Source of the DNA: Medakamo hakoo
Lineage: Eukaryota; Chlorophyta; Trebouxiophyceae; Coccomyxaceae
DNA: 64,000 nucleotides
Reading direction: 5' to 3'
Assembly: GCA_026636295.1 (NCBI GenBank)
Contig: CP089453.1
Span: 620,001 to 684,000, forward strand
Below, in pieces: positions 20,301 through 30,869 of this stretch. Each line of letters opens with the position of its first letter. Positions within the stretch are counted from its first letter, which is position 1. The translations under genes were made by a program, and so were the position numbers. Below the pieces are notes generated by a model. That model worked only from the letters and a program-made list of their open reading frames with translations. It was not told where the DNA came from and did no database searches.

Positions 20301-22049
20301 GCGCCCGCCTCCGCCGCGGCGGCCTGCAATGCGCACCTGCCGTCCAACTCCACCCTGGCCCGCCTGACGGCCGTCGTCCGCCTGGTCACGGCCAACGGGC
20401 TGTACGCGGTGCTGGAGGACGCGTCGGGCGGGGCCGGCCTGGCCGGGGTGGGAGGCGGTGGCGCAGCCGCCGCTGAGGCCTGGGTGACTGCCTGGACCCG
20501 CGTCGCGGCCGCCGTCTCCCCCGCCGCCGCCGGCCGCCTGGCCATCCGCCTGGCCGCCGACCCGGACGCCGCGGGCGTCGGCTGGGTGGCTGGCGTGGTG
20601 CCGCCGCTCGGGCCGGGTGGAAAGCCCGCGGCCGCCTCCGCCCACCCGGGCTTGGGCTCCTTGCTCTTGGCCGCCATGGACGCCCTGGACACTGCCGCGC
20701 CCGGCGCGCTGCTCCTCATCCCGGGCGCGGGCCAGGCGGCGGGGATGGGCGGCATCACGGGCGCGGGCTACGGCCGCGCGGTCGGGGCGGGCGGCGCGGA
20801 CGCGACCGCCCAGGCCGCGGCCGCGGCCGCCTTCCTGGACGCCCTGGCCACCAAACCGTACGCTGCCCGGGCCGTCGTCTCCCCCGCCTGGCAGGTCCCG
20901 TCGGCACGCGCGGGCGGCGCGGGCGCCCCGCCCCTCAAACCGGCCGAAGAGTGGGCCGCGCTCGAGGCCGGGTGGGGCCACCTCTCCTCCCGCCGCCCGT
21001 CTCCCGCCCGTCGTTTTCCGGCCATGCTGGGCTCCTTTGGCGGGCCTCCGCCGCCCTCCCAACTCGTCCAGGCGACGGCGGCGGACGTGGAGGACGAAGG
21101 CGGCAGCAACGCTGCAACCTCCGCCACCGACGCGGCCGCGCTGGCCACTTTGGCCGCCTGGCTCCAGCCCGACTGCGGCCTGCCGGCCTGCGCGGCGGCC
21201 GCCAAAGCGTCGGCAGCCGTCAACGACGGCTTCATCCACGCGCCCGTCCGGTCGTGGGCGTGGGACGCGTGGATGGCGGGGAGTGGCACCCCTACCACCG
21301 CATCGTCTCACGCCATCGCCATGCCCGCTGCGCCCGCCAGCGACGCTTCCACCCCGCCCGCCCTGCCTCCCATCGACTGGGGCGTCACCGCCTTCCTGGA
21401 GGGCCTGGGCGCCGTGCCCTGGTTTGCGCCGCCGACGCCGGAGTGGCGGGGCCCGCCGTCGCCGGGGCCTGCGCCCGCCGCCGTCCTCCCACCGCTGGAC
21501 GACGGCACGGAAGCCAAGGACGACGCCGCGTGCGTCGCGAGCGTTGCCGTGCGCGCGCCCGGGCTGCTGCCGCCCCGTGGCAAGGGGGCCGGGCCTCGCG
21601 CCATTGGCCTCGTCTCCCTCACCCTCACGGCCGGCGCCGGCCCCAAACCAGCCACCACCACCTCCCCGCCCTTCACCCTCATCGTCCGCCCGCCCGCCGG
21701 CGGCTCGTTCGCTGCCTTGCGCGCCCTGGCGGGCGCCGTCGACGGGTCCCTGTCCCCCGGTGGCGGCGCCCTGCTCGCGTCCGTGGCCGACCCGTGGGCG
21801 GGCCTGTGGCCGTCGCATGCTGGGCGCCCTGCCGTGTCGGTCGTCGCGCTGGTGGAAGTCGAGGCGGGCGCTGCAAACGCGTCGGACGGCCCGGGCCTGG
21901 TGGCGTCTCTGACGCCCGGCTCAGTCTCCGTGGCGGGGCGTGCGTGCCGCATTGAGGTCGGCGCGTGGGAGGAAGCGGACGGCGGCGGGCTGGACGGGTC
22001 GGTGCCGTCGCTGATGCAGGTCGAGCCGACCACGCCCGCCGGCGGGTGA
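17357..22049 (+). CDS. Secreted GH5 glycoside hydrolase with degenerate second GH5 unit
   Basis: Predicted 1436-residue secreted protein. Exons: 17357-18029, 18149-18746, 18900-19184, 19295-22049; all phases agree. Order: signal peptide (about 1-31); CBM2-like beta domain (about 36-180, one Cys at each end); catalytic GH5 barrel (about 205-620) with [18 protein letters not shown], acid/base Glu413 in [16 protein letters not shown], nucleophile Glu554 in IIGETGTGF, and [10 protein letters not shown] second GH5-like unit follows (about 670-1220) whose matching sites are Asp941 ([10 protein letters not shown]) and Ser1099 (MLGSFGGP), so it is probably inactive. A second CBM2-like domain ends the protein ([11 protein letters not shown]). 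Family activity is on beta-glucans such as cellulose; substrate is not proven. Intron 2 (153 bases, TCCA repeat) is stop-free in frame. Confidence 0.88.
18832..18886. repeat. CCAT tetranucleotide microsatellite in GH5 intron 2
   Basis: Imperfect array of CCAT units filling the 3' half of the 153-base intron, ending 13 bases before the CAG acceptor. Confidence 0.85.
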
Positions 22050-22141
22050 GCCTTTCTTCCCCCCCCCCCCTTCTCCACCTTTCCATCCATCCATCCATCA
22101 CCACCCATTTTTGCTTTGCTCTCAACACACCTGCGTGTCAC

Positions 22142-24130
22142 CTACTTCACCCCATGCCCCCTCGCCTTGTAACAACCGCCTTCCTCTCTCAACCCTGCAC
22201 GACCCCCACCACTGCCCACGAGCGCGGCCAGGCCGGGCTTGACAGCTTCCAGGCCCCGTAAAGACGCCGCCGCAGCAGCCCGCACAGCCTCGGACGCGGG
22301 CCCGTCGCGCGCGTCGTCCAGGGCCGCGGCCAGGGCGCCCGCGGCCGCCTCAGCCGCCGCGGGCTGTAGCCGTGCGTGTGTCAGGAGGGCGCCCAACGCG
22401 GAGCACGACGCGGCACGGGCACGCGGGTCAACGTCCGATGGAGCCGCGGCCGCGAGGGCGGCGGCCAGGTCGTCCACCGGCCCGCCTTGTCCGAACAGGT
22501 GAGCCGTGAGTTCCGCGACCACCGCCGCGGCCGCGCGCACGCTCCCGCCGCCCACCTTTGGCTGCGTGAGGGTGGGGATGAGAAGGCAGGCGGCGCAGCG
22601 GTCAGCCAGTCCTGCGCTGCCTCCCAACACCGCCGCACCGGCGGGCACGGCCGCCAAACGTCCGACCAGGCGCAGGAGGGCCGACCGCGCTGGCGGCGCG
22701 AGGGTGGTGGTGGTGGTGGCTGCTGCCTCGACCCAGCCCACCACGCCCGCCACCGCCCTGCCCAGGTCGGGCGCCGCCAGGAGGACGGCTTCCACGTCGG
22801 AGACGGTGTCATCCGTCGGCGGGCCGGCGCTCACCAGGCGGGCGACGGCGGCCTCAGCCCACGCAGCCGTGCAGCCACCCAGGGCAGCGACGAGTGAAGC
22901 CAGCGCCGGCGGGCCCGCCGGGCCTGCTGAGCCAGCCGCCCGCACGGCCACGCTCCACAGGCGGGAGGCTGTGCGTGGCGGCGTGCCTGGGCCTGCCGCG
23001 TGCGCGGCCAGGCATGCGGCTTGCAGTAGGGCCGCCGCGGCCGTGGTCGAATCAACCGCCCGCGCCCACCGCCCTTCCAGCCAGCCGGCGACGGCGGTCG
23101 CGTCGTCTGGGGTCAGCGTGCGCCCTGCCACAACCATTCCAAACAACAAGCACGCCCGCACCGTCAGGCTGGCTTTACCGTCGCCTTTAAAAGCGGCCTG
23201 CGCCAGGGCGGGCGGCGGGACGGCCGCTCCGACAGCTTGGGCCGCAAAGCACAGCGTGTCGCCGCCCTCGCCCGCGTCCAGGGCGGAGATGAGGGCTGGC
23301 GCGTGCGCCGTGAGGGCCGCTGGGCCGGCCAGGGTGGCCAGGCCCCACAGGGCGGCAGGGGTGAGCGTCGGCTGCTGCAGCAACCCGCCCATCAGGCGCG
23401 GCGGGAGGGGTGGGCGAGGCTGTTTGACCACGGCCGCCGTCAGCGGGCGCAGGAAGGGCAGGGCCGACGCCGCGCCTGCTGCCGCCCACGCATGCCAGGT
23501 CGGGTCGGGTGCGGAGGCCTCCAACCCCGCCAGGCCCTCCACCGCCGCGGCCGCGACGCCCGCGTCGCCGTCGGCCGCGCCGGCGAGCAAGACGGCCGTC
23601 GCGGCTTCGTCTCCCGTCCGCCCCGCACCGCGCACGGCCGCTTCCCGGACTTCAGGTGCTGTGTCAAGCGCTGCTGCACGCAGGGCGGGCAGGATGGTGG
23701 CACTGGCGCCCAAGGCGGCGGCCAGGCGGGTGACGGCCGTGGTGGCGGCCGCTCGGGCCGCGCGGCGCGGGTGGCGGTGGAGCGGCGGGAGGGTGAGGAG
23801 AGCCGTCAAGTGGGGCAGGCAGGCCGGTGGGAGAGGTGCTGGAGAGGCTTTTACCGCAGCAGCAAGGGCGGAGATGGAGGCGGCGGCGGCCTGGATGACG
23901 GGCGGAGGGAGGAAGTGGAGGGGGTGAAACGAAACTGACGGGCCGGCAGGGGTGCAAGGAGACGGGAAGGGCAATGGACGCTCTCGCGTCCGGTTGTTTC
24001 CCCGTACCTGCGCGCCGTCGCGGTCGCGGGCTGCCGCCTGGATGGACGAGGACAGCGCTTCTAAAGCGGACGGGTCGTGGAGAGCCGCGGCCGCCGTGGC
24101 CTGGTCGGCGGGAAGGGGTGGTGGTGGCAT
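22142..24130 (-). CDS. HEAT/armadillo-repeat protein of unknown role
   Basis: Predicted 623-residue all-helical protein. Exon 1 is 24130-24008, exon 2 is 23890-22142 (donor GTACGG, acceptor CATCCAG, phase 0). The sequence is a chain of Ala/Leu-rich helices of about 35-45 residues with short Pro or Gly turns, for example LRAAALDTAPEVREAAVRG, the signature of HEAT repeats, so it is probably a scaffold or adaptor. No catalytic motif, signal peptide or membrane segment is seen and I cannot assign a family. The start MPPPPLPADQA is chosen as the Met nearest the first helix; the frame is open back to 24355, so an N-terminal extension is possible. The 117-base intron is stop-free in frame. Confidence 0.7.
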   Translation of the reverse strand: MPPPPLPADQATAAAALHDPSALEALSSSIQAAARDRDGAQVRGNNRTRERPLPFPSPCTPAGPSVSFHPLHFLPPPVIQAAAASISALAAAVKASPAPLPPACLPHLTALLTLPPLHRHPRRAARAAATTAVTRLAAALGASATILPALRAAALDTAPEVREAAVRGAGRTGDEAATAVLLAGAADGDAGVAAAAVEGLAGLEASAPDPTWHAWAAAGAASALPFLRPLTAAVVKQPRPPLPPRLMGGLLQQPTLTPAALWGLATLAGPAALTAHAPALISALDAGEGGDTLCFAAQAVGAAVPPPALAQAAFKGDGKASLTVRACLLFGMVVAGRTLTPDDATAVAGWLEGRWARAVDSTTAAAALLQAACLAAHAAGPGTPPRTASRLWSVAVRAAGSAGPAGPPALASLVAALGGCTAAWAEAAVARLVSAGPPTDDTVSDVEAVLLAAPDLGRAVAGVVGWVEAAATTTTTLAPPARSALLRLVGRLAAVPAGAAVLGGSAGLADRCAACLLIPTLTQPKVGGGSVRAAAAVVAELTAHLFGQGGPVDDLAAALAAAAPSDVDPRARAASCSALGALLTHARLQPAAAEAAAGALAAALDDARDGPASEAVRAAAAASLRGLEAVKPGLAALVGSGGGRAGLREEGGCYKARGHGVK

Positions 24131-24614
24131 GGCGGAAAGCCTAACCCTCGCGCCTGGCGTCGGCGTTCGCGCGCGCACGCGCTCCCTTGCCTGGGCACAC
24201 GCAACAAGGAACGGCGATGCAACGGCCTCCAGCGCGTCGTCCCCAAGCCTGGTGAGGCGCGGCCGTGCTGTGAGAGAAAATGGAAGGAGTGAGCCTGCGT
24301 GCGTGCGTGGGTGGAAAACGAGTGTGGGGCGAAGACGGGTGGAGGAGCGCCGCACGTGCGGCTACCCCTCACTCTCCATCCCCCGTCCACTCTCTCCCTC
24401 CATCCGCACCACAAACCGCGCACTCGGCAGGTCTCTTTTCCTTTTTACACTCAAATCATTCACGCGCCTGCTCTAACTTCTCGCTGTCCGCCTCAAGGGA
24501 AGGCCGCGCCCCAGAGGCGAGCGCATGCGGAAAAAACTCTATCTCTCCCCACGTCTGTCCATCACGGCGGCAGGACTCCCCCCGCCAGGCGGCTCATTCG
24601 ACCCGCCGCACACC

Positions 24615-26817
24615 TCAGCATCCTTTAAGGTGCGGAGGAACACCGAATTCCGTGGCGAAGACGTTCCGGGGATCGTACTTCCGCTTGACGTTCACGAGCG
24701 CGCACACGTTGTCGCCATAAAACGCGTCCAGAGCGCGCGATTGTGGTTGGAGCAGGAAAGGGTTCGGGTAGTTTTGGTAGTTGTACCCGCTGGAAACGGC
24801 GCCGAAAAATTTGGGCGACGCGTACAGCCTGTTCAAAAACGTGATGGCCGCGGCCGACCCGCCCTTTTCGCCCGGGTAACCAAAAATGTCGTAGACGATG
24901 TCGAACCCGACTTTCCTGTGCACAAACGCCGTCGCGTTGGGGTTGCCGGACGTCATCGCGCCTTCATACGGTTCGAGGTAGGCCAAGAAGAGCGGCGCCT
25001 TGGTTGGGCGCGGGGTCAGCATGCCGTCGACCACGCAGCCCCACTCCTGTTTGTTGAGGTTGCGTTCGACGATCGCGCCCAGCTTGTACTCCCAGGTGGG
25101 CGCGCCGGCGTAGCTGGCGTGTGTGAGGGGGGTGTTGAAGAAGGAGGGAGGGAGTGAGGCGCGGGCGCGGAGGAACGCGGTGGGGGGCAGGGCACAGGCT
25201 GCCGTCCCCGCCCTCCACCTCTCCGCACACCGACTCACTTGTCTTCCAGGGGCGGCACGCTGACGCCGTCAGTCAGGTCGGTCAGCGACGTCCACGGCTG
25301 GTCAGACGCGACACTCAACTCCCCGCCCAGCCCGACAAACGGCGCCAAGTACTGCTCTAAATCCGCCGCGCTCAGCTGGGAGGTGACGAAAAAGACCATA
25401 CCGGGCTGGCCCGTCGCGGTGACCGTCCCAAAGTTGGGAAAGATGGAGGTCGTCAGGTCGGCGTCGTTGAGGAACTGGTTTTCCCACACGTCGAGCGCTT
25501 CGATTAAAGTTTCGCGATTCGACGGAAGGAGCGGCCAGGTAATGCTGGCGGTCGTGTAGGTGGACACGGGGAAGATGCGGTATTCAATGCTTGTCACAAT
25601 GCCGAAGTTGCCGTGGCCGGCGCCTGTAGGATGGATGGAAAAGTGAAAGAGACGAAAGAAAACAACCGAAACACAGCTCGGCCGACAGCTGTGGAATTTC
25701 CAGGCCGCCGCACGGACGTCCCACGCTTTCCTGCGCACGACACCCGCAGGAAAATGGCCCCCTGCCATCCATGCCACCTGAACTCACCACGCAGGGCCCA
25801 GAACAGGTCAGCGTGCGGCCCGCTGTCATCGGCCACCACCAGGCGGCCGTCGGGGAGCGCGACGGTGTAGGCAATCACATTGTCGCAGCCAAAGCCGTGC
25901 TGCTTGGACAGGACGCCCCACCCGCCTCCCAGGGAGTAGCCCGCCAGGCCGACGTCGGGGCACAGGCCGGTGACGGACCCGACGCCGGCCGGGCCAAAGA
26001 CTTCCTCCATTTGACCAAAGCGGACGCCCGCCTGGATGGTGGCGGAGGTCGTGCCGTGGAGGGTCAAGCTCTTCAACCGCGTCACGTCGATGAGGACGCC
26101 GCCGCTGCAAGATGACGCGCCGCTGGTGTCGTGGCCGCCCGCCCGCGCACAGACCCGGCACCCGGCGTCGACCGCGGCTTTGAGGGCTGCCGCGACGTCC
26201 GGCTCACTCCCGGCGTACACCACGGCCGCCGGCAGCTGGAAATTGTACGGCTCATTGGCTACCTGGACAAAGGTGCGGGCGGCGATGTAGCCCGGGTCGC
26301 CGGGCGCGATGACGGTCGTCGCGTTGGACAGGCGCGCGGACGCGAGCGCGCCATCCCAGCCGACTTTGCATTTCGCAGCATCGGACAGGGCGGTCGCTTT
26401 CAGTTTGGCCAGGGCCGCCGCCGCGTCCAGCGAGCCCTCCACCTTGGCTTTGAAGCCCAAGCCGAACTCTTTGGCTTGTGGGCCGACCAAGCCCTGAGAG
26501 TGAGCGACGCCGGCGGCGCGGTACGCGTCCAGCAGCGCGACGACCTCTCCGAGCGCGAGTGCTTCCTGAGCTTTCGACAGGTTTTGCGGGCCGGGCGGGG
26601 CGGGTGTTGGGGCGGGCGCCGACACGCCCACGACGAGCGGCTGGCCGCGTACGGGCATGTGGGCCAGGTCCGGTTGGTTTTGGACGGTCAGCGGGTCTTC
26701 CTGCCAATGGCCGGACCGTTTGGCGTGGGCGGAGTGGAAGAGGGCGAGGAAGGCGCAGGCGGCGAGTGCGCGCGCGCACGACGCCAGCCGCGCATTGGTG
26801 GGGCCGGGCCCGGGCAT
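24615..26817 (-). CDS. Secreted BBE-like FAD-linked oxidase
   Basis: Predicted 637-residue flavoprotein of the berberine-bridge-enzyme/oligosaccharide oxidase family, which oxidises sugars, alcohols or alkaloids and makes hydrogen peroxide. Exons: 26817-25788, 25623-25239, 25113-24615. A signal peptide (LAACAFLALFHSAHA) is followed by a PCMH FAD-binding domain with RAGGHDTSG (His229) and TGLCPDVGLAGYSLGGGWG (Cys286), the two residues that tether FAD in bicovalent members. The C-terminal domain has YNYQNYPNP, FYGDN and VKRKYDPRNVF, as in plant and fungal BBE-like enzymes. All splice phases agree (G|GC and AA|C codons). A 90-residue linker between signal and FAD domain is longer than usual. Substrate unknown. 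Confidence 0.92.
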
Positions 26818-27201
26818 ATCGCCGCGTTTACTCAGTTAAATCAGTCTGCACGCAGCGCCAGCACCTGGCACTTTGTCCTGGCGTGAGAGGCGGACCAGGA
26901 GAGGAGGGCAAAGCGGGCCCGCGGCCTCACAACATGCGTGCAAAGACGACGGGGGTGAGCGCGGTCTGTGGGGCGACGACAGCTCTCCAAGCCCAGAGAA
27001 AAATGCTTACCTTGCCGGTTTTCGCGCGGGGAGTCCCACGCCCACCGTGCCGCGACTGCGGCTGCGCATCACTCAGACTCCAGGCTCAAACGGCAAGATC
27101 GCCTCGCTACAGGCACCGACCGCTTCTATCCCCCTCAACCACGCGCGCCCCACCTCTCCCTCGCATCAACTCTCTTTTTCATTCGTTCATGCACCTCTCA
27201 C
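26818..27201. other. 384-base spacer upstream of the BBE-like gene
   Basis: Holds the 3' flank of the ribonucleotide reductase gene and the promoter side of the BBE-like gene. I see no gene, strong repeat or RNA-like structure; a GGTTTTCGCG and several CAAAC/CTCAAAC motifs occur without clear meaning. Confidence 0.5.
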
Positions 27202-29154
27202 TCAAAAATCTTCGGCCGTCGTGAACTTGAACAGCGAGCCGTCCCCATCCCCACTGCCGTGCTTGGCCATGCTCGAGCTGCCGACTTCTAAGCCCGCCAT
27301 CACACCAGCCCGCTGGTACTCGCCCACCCGCCGCTCGAAGAAGTTTGTTTTGCCCTGCAGCGAAATCAGTTCCATCCAGTCAAACGGGTTGGCCACGCCG
27401 TAAAGGGGTTCGTAGCCCAGCGCCACGCACAGCCGGTCGGCGACAAACTCGATGTACGTGGCCATGAGGCCCGCGTTCATGCCGACGAGGGCGACGGACA
27501 GGGCGTCGCAGCAGAACTCGCGTTCCAGGGCGACCGCTTCGCCGACAATCTTGTGGACCGTCTCCTGCGGCAGCCGCGCCGCGTCCGTGAGCTTGGAGTA
27601 CAGCAGGCACGCGAAGTCGGTGTGCAGGCCCTCGTCCCGGGAGATGAGCTCGTTGGAGAAGGTCAGCCCCGGCATCAGGCCCCGCTTCTTCAGCCAGAAG
27701 ATGGCGCAGAAGGACCCCGAAAAGTGGATGCCCTCCACGCACGCGAACGCGACCAGGCGCTCCGCGAACTTGGCGCCGGACCCGGCCCACCGCAGCGCCC
27801 AGGCGGCTTTGCGCCGGATGCAGGGCACGGTGTGGATGGCGCGGAGGAGGTGGTCGCGCTGGGACGCGTCTTTCACGTACGCTTCCAGCAGCAGACTGTA
27901 CATTTCGCTGTGCACGTTTTCAATAGCGATTTGGAAGCCGTAAAACGCGCGTGCTTCCGGGCTTTGCACGTCCGCCATGAAGCGGACGGCCAAGTTTTCC
28001 AAGACGATGCCGTCGGAGGCTGCGAAGAAGGCCAGGACGTGCATGATGAACGACTTTTCGTCGACTGTGGCAAGGGGGGTGGGGCGTGGGCATGAGAGGA
28101 CAGGTGTGGATGTGGGAAACGCCCCCCTCCCCACGCCGACCCCGCCCGCATCACACACTGCTCACCGTTCAGCCTGTCCCAGTCCCGGTAGTCCTGGGAC
28201 AGGTCGACTTCTTCCACCGTCCAAAAGGAGGCGACGGCCTGCTTGTACATGGCGAAAATGTCGGGGTACCTGCGATGGTTTGGGAGGGAGGGAGGTGCGA
28301 GGATGGGATGTGAGGGGCCGCGCGTCGTGCGGAGCGCATGGGGACGGTCTTGTTTCGGCCGCGCCGCGGAATTGGGGACCCATGCCGGCCATGCCCAGTC
28401 ATCTTTTCGCCCGCGATGGGTGGCTCAGGTGCCTTAGCATCTAGGGCGCCATTGAACACGCCCGCGACGCGTTTGGAACCCGTCCGCGCGGCCCGTCAAA
28501 CACTCCCGCCGATTTTTTAGGCGGGAAGATCCGTGCGCGAGCAAGGCGGTGCCGGACGCCCGCCGCGGGCATGCCAGCCCTTGTCCTCCTTCCAACCCCC
28601 CTGGGCGCGACCCTCGACCCTATCCGCACAACGCACTTGATGGGGTACATCGTGTACCGGTCCTCGGACGGGTCTAGCAGCGGTTCGACGACGGCTCCGT
28701 TTTCGCTCGACGTGGCATTGGAATCCAAAGGCTCGCCGCCACTGCTCACAGCCGCGGCCGTGACCAGGCCAGGCCGGGCGGGCAGCGGGCTGAGCGCGCC
28801 CACATCCACGGTCGCCGCCGGGCGGCGGGCGGGCGAGGGTGGCGACGCCGGGAAGACCAGGCCGCGGCGGGCGCGGCTGGGCGAAGCCACGTCGGCACCC
28901 CCGCTGGCCACGGGCGGGGACGCGCCTGCCGCGGCCGGCGCGGCCTCCCGCCCGGGAGCGGGCGTGTCAGGGACGCCTTGTAGCTGCAGCGACGCCAAAG
29001 TCGTCGCGGTCGCGTCGGCAGCAGAGGCCGGCGGAGGCGTGAGCGCGGCCGGTCCCACTCCGACAGCGCGAGCTTTCGCGGAGGCCGGCGACGCGACGTC
29101 CGGCCCCGCCGCGGAGTCGGCGCGTGTCGTGGGGTCCATGCCGGTGGCGGGCAT
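27202..29154 (-). CDS. RNR2: Ribonucleoside-diphosphate reductase small subunit (R2)
   Basis: Predicted 494-residue class I R2 subunit that makes the tyrosyl radical used to reduce ribonucleotides for DNA synthesis. Exons: 29154-28637, 28269-28166, 28064-27202; phases agree (AA|G, G|TC). The core starts [18 protein letters not shown] and continues [15 protein letters not shown]. Iron ligands and radical site are visible: Asp in [10 protein letters not shown], Glu and His in [12 protein letters not shown] with the radical Tyr, Glu in [10 protein letters not shown] and Glu/His in [11 protein letters not shown]. The tail FKFTTAEDF fits the R1-binding heptapeptide. Odd: about 140 Ala/Pro/Ser-rich residues precede the core, far longer than usual; a second Met at 29139 is also possible. 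Confidence 0.95.
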
Positions 29155-29337
29155 GGACTGAGGCAATGCGGCGCGGCGGCGGGCTCCCGCGGTTGGGCAG
29201 CGCAACAAATTGGAAGGTGTGGCACGCTCGAGCCAGCCTCGTCGAGCCCTCGCGCCTCCCTCGTTCGACCCCTCCCCCCCTCTCTCCTCCACTCCATCTC
29301 ATCTGGCCACACACACACACACCCCGTCCGTCGCACC

Positions 29338-30732
29338 TCACGGCAGCACACTCCCGCCAGCCCCACCGTCACGCACGTAGTGGTGGTGCCGCACCCCGGC
29401 CGCCAGCCGCCACAGCAGCCCCCACACCAGCCCGTGCAACGCGAGCGCATAGACAATCACCGCCGCGCGCGCGCTGGGCCGGTCCGCCGCCGCCGCCGCC
29501 GCCGTCGCAGCCCACGCGTCCAGTTTGCGCCAGGCCCGGCGCCGCGGGCGGTGTGAAGACGGCTGGGCGCTGGTGTGGGTGGGCAGGCCCTGTGCGCCGC
29601 CGCGCCTCCGAGCCGGGGCAGCGGGCGCAGCGCCGTCCGCGTCCACCACCACGGCACTCGCGGCAGCCCGCCTCGCTTCCGCCGCCACCAGCCCGGCCGC
29701 GGCCGCCTCCCGCCGCGCCGCTTCCAGCTCGGCTTGTTTGGAGGCCAGCAAGCTTGCGGCTTCGTCGGCCCGGGCGTTGGCGGCCGCGACGGCGGCGCTC
29801 AGGGTGGAGGCCTGCGCTTCGGCGGCCGACGCGCGGGCGAGCGCGGCGCGCAGGGCCGCCCGGTCTTCGGGCGCGCCTGAGGGCGGGCGGGGCGGCGGTG
29901 GTGAAGGGGCTGCAGCCACCACCGCCGGCTGGGCAGCCGGCCGCTTGCGCGCCTCTTCCCTCGCTCGCACGGCCTCGGCGGCGGCCGCGTCCGCGCGCGC
30001 TTCGGCCGCGGCGGCCCGCGCGCCCGCCTCACCCAGGGCGGCCTGGGCTGCCGCCGCCGCCGCCGACGCGGCCGCGACCCTCGTTTCCAAATCCAGCTCC
30101 CTCACAGCAGCTGCCGCCCGCGTCTCTGCGTGCGCGGCCCGCTCAGCTGCGGCCGCGGCGTCGGCTTGAGCCGCCGCGCCCGCGTCGCCGGCCACGGCCG
30201 CGACGGCCGTCGCTTGCAGGGCGGACCGGGCTTCTTCCAAGGCCGCCACCTGGGCCCGGGCAGCCAGCAGGGCTTCTTTCAGGGCTGCAGCGTCCGCGGC
30301 GACGGCCTCAGCCGCAGCCGCCCGCCGCTCCGCGTCCGCCGCCCGCCGCTCCGCGCCGGCCAGCTGGTCTTCCAGCGTGGTCACCTCCCCCCGCGCCGCG
30401 GCCAAGCGGGAACGCAGCGTCGCCGCCGCGCGCAAAGCTCGTGTTTCACGGTCCGACAGGGTGGGCGCGTCGACAGGTGCGGTGGGCGTGGCTTCCGCGG
30501 CGGCCTGGGCGATGGCGGCGGCGACCGCTGCCGCGGCGTCGACGGGATCGGCCTGGGCGATGGCGGCGGCGACCGCTGCCGCGGCGTCGACGGGATCATG
30601 GTTGGAGGTCGGGGCTGCTTCGAGCCCGCGCCCAGGAGGCGCGGCGCCCGGCCCTCCTGCCGCCGCCTTGGCGCCCCCTCCGCCTCCCAGAGACACGCGG
30701 ACGGTCGCGCCCACCCGTGCGCTGTCTGCCAT
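29338..30732 (-). CDS. Golgin-like coiled-coil protein with C-terminal membrane anchor
   Basis: Predicted 464-residue single-exon protein: about 110 low-complexity residues, then a long coiled coil of Ala/Glu/Arg heptads (about 120-380, for example DQLAGAERRAADAERR), a basic Ser/Arg segment, and one membrane helix near the end (RAAVIVYALALHGLVWGLLW) with a short His-rich tail. A long coiled coil with a single C-terminal anchor preceded by R-P-S-A-R resembles golgin-84 and CASP, Golgi tethering proteins; this is a resemblance of layout and tail only. The start MADSARVG at 30732 avoids an upstream low-quality extension to 30858. A 48-base in-frame tandem duplication lies near residue 60. Confidence 0.65.
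   Translation of the reverse strand: MADSARVGATVRVSLGGGGGAKAAAGGPGAAPPGRGLEAAPTSNHDPVDAAAAVAAAIAQADPVDAAAAVAAAIAQAAAEATPTAPVDAPTLSDRETRALRAAATLRSRLAAARGEVTTLEDQLAGAERRAADAERRAAAAEAVAADAAALKEALLAARAQVAALEEARSALQATAVAAVAGDAGAAAQADAAAAAERAAHAETRAAAAVRELDLETRVAAASAAAAAAQAALGEAGARAAAAEARADAAAAEAVRAREEARKRPAAQPAVVAAAPSPPPPRPPSGAPEDRAALRAALARASAAEAQASTLSAAVAAANARADEAASLLASKQAELEAARREAAAAGLVAAEARRAAASAVVVDADGAAPAAPARRRGGAQGLPTHTSAQPSSHRPRRRAWRKLDAWAATAAAAAADRPSARAAVIVYALALHGLVWGLLWRLAAGVRHHHYVRDGGAGGSVLP
30503..30598. repeat. 48-base tandem duplication inside the golgin-like CDS
   Basis: Two adjacent copies (30503-30550 and 30551-30598) differ at one base and encode two identical 16-residue units DPVDAAAAVAAAIAQA. 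Confidence 0.95.
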
Positions 30733-30869
30733 TGGCGGGTTTTTGCGAGGGCTCGAAACCGAAACAAAGTTTTGCGAGCGCGACGAAGAAATTCTCTCGT
30801 TCACAAACGTATAAACAAAAAAACGACGAGATGGGCCGCGGGTGCGCAGTAGCAGCACCGCCGTCCGCC
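30733..30869. promoter_or_regulatory. 137-base head-to-head interval, AT-richer than its surroundings
   Basis: Between the golgin-like start (minus) and the HEAT-like start (plus). It contains CAAAGTTTTGCG, AAATTCTC and ATAAACAAAAAAACG, clearly less GC-rich than flanking coding sequence. Bidirectional promoter inferred. Confidence 0.4.

Noticed and set aside
20139-21818. 559-codon antisense frame inside the GH5 gene
   Set aside because: Shadow of the GH5 coding frame; composition Gly/Arg/Ala-rich, no motif.
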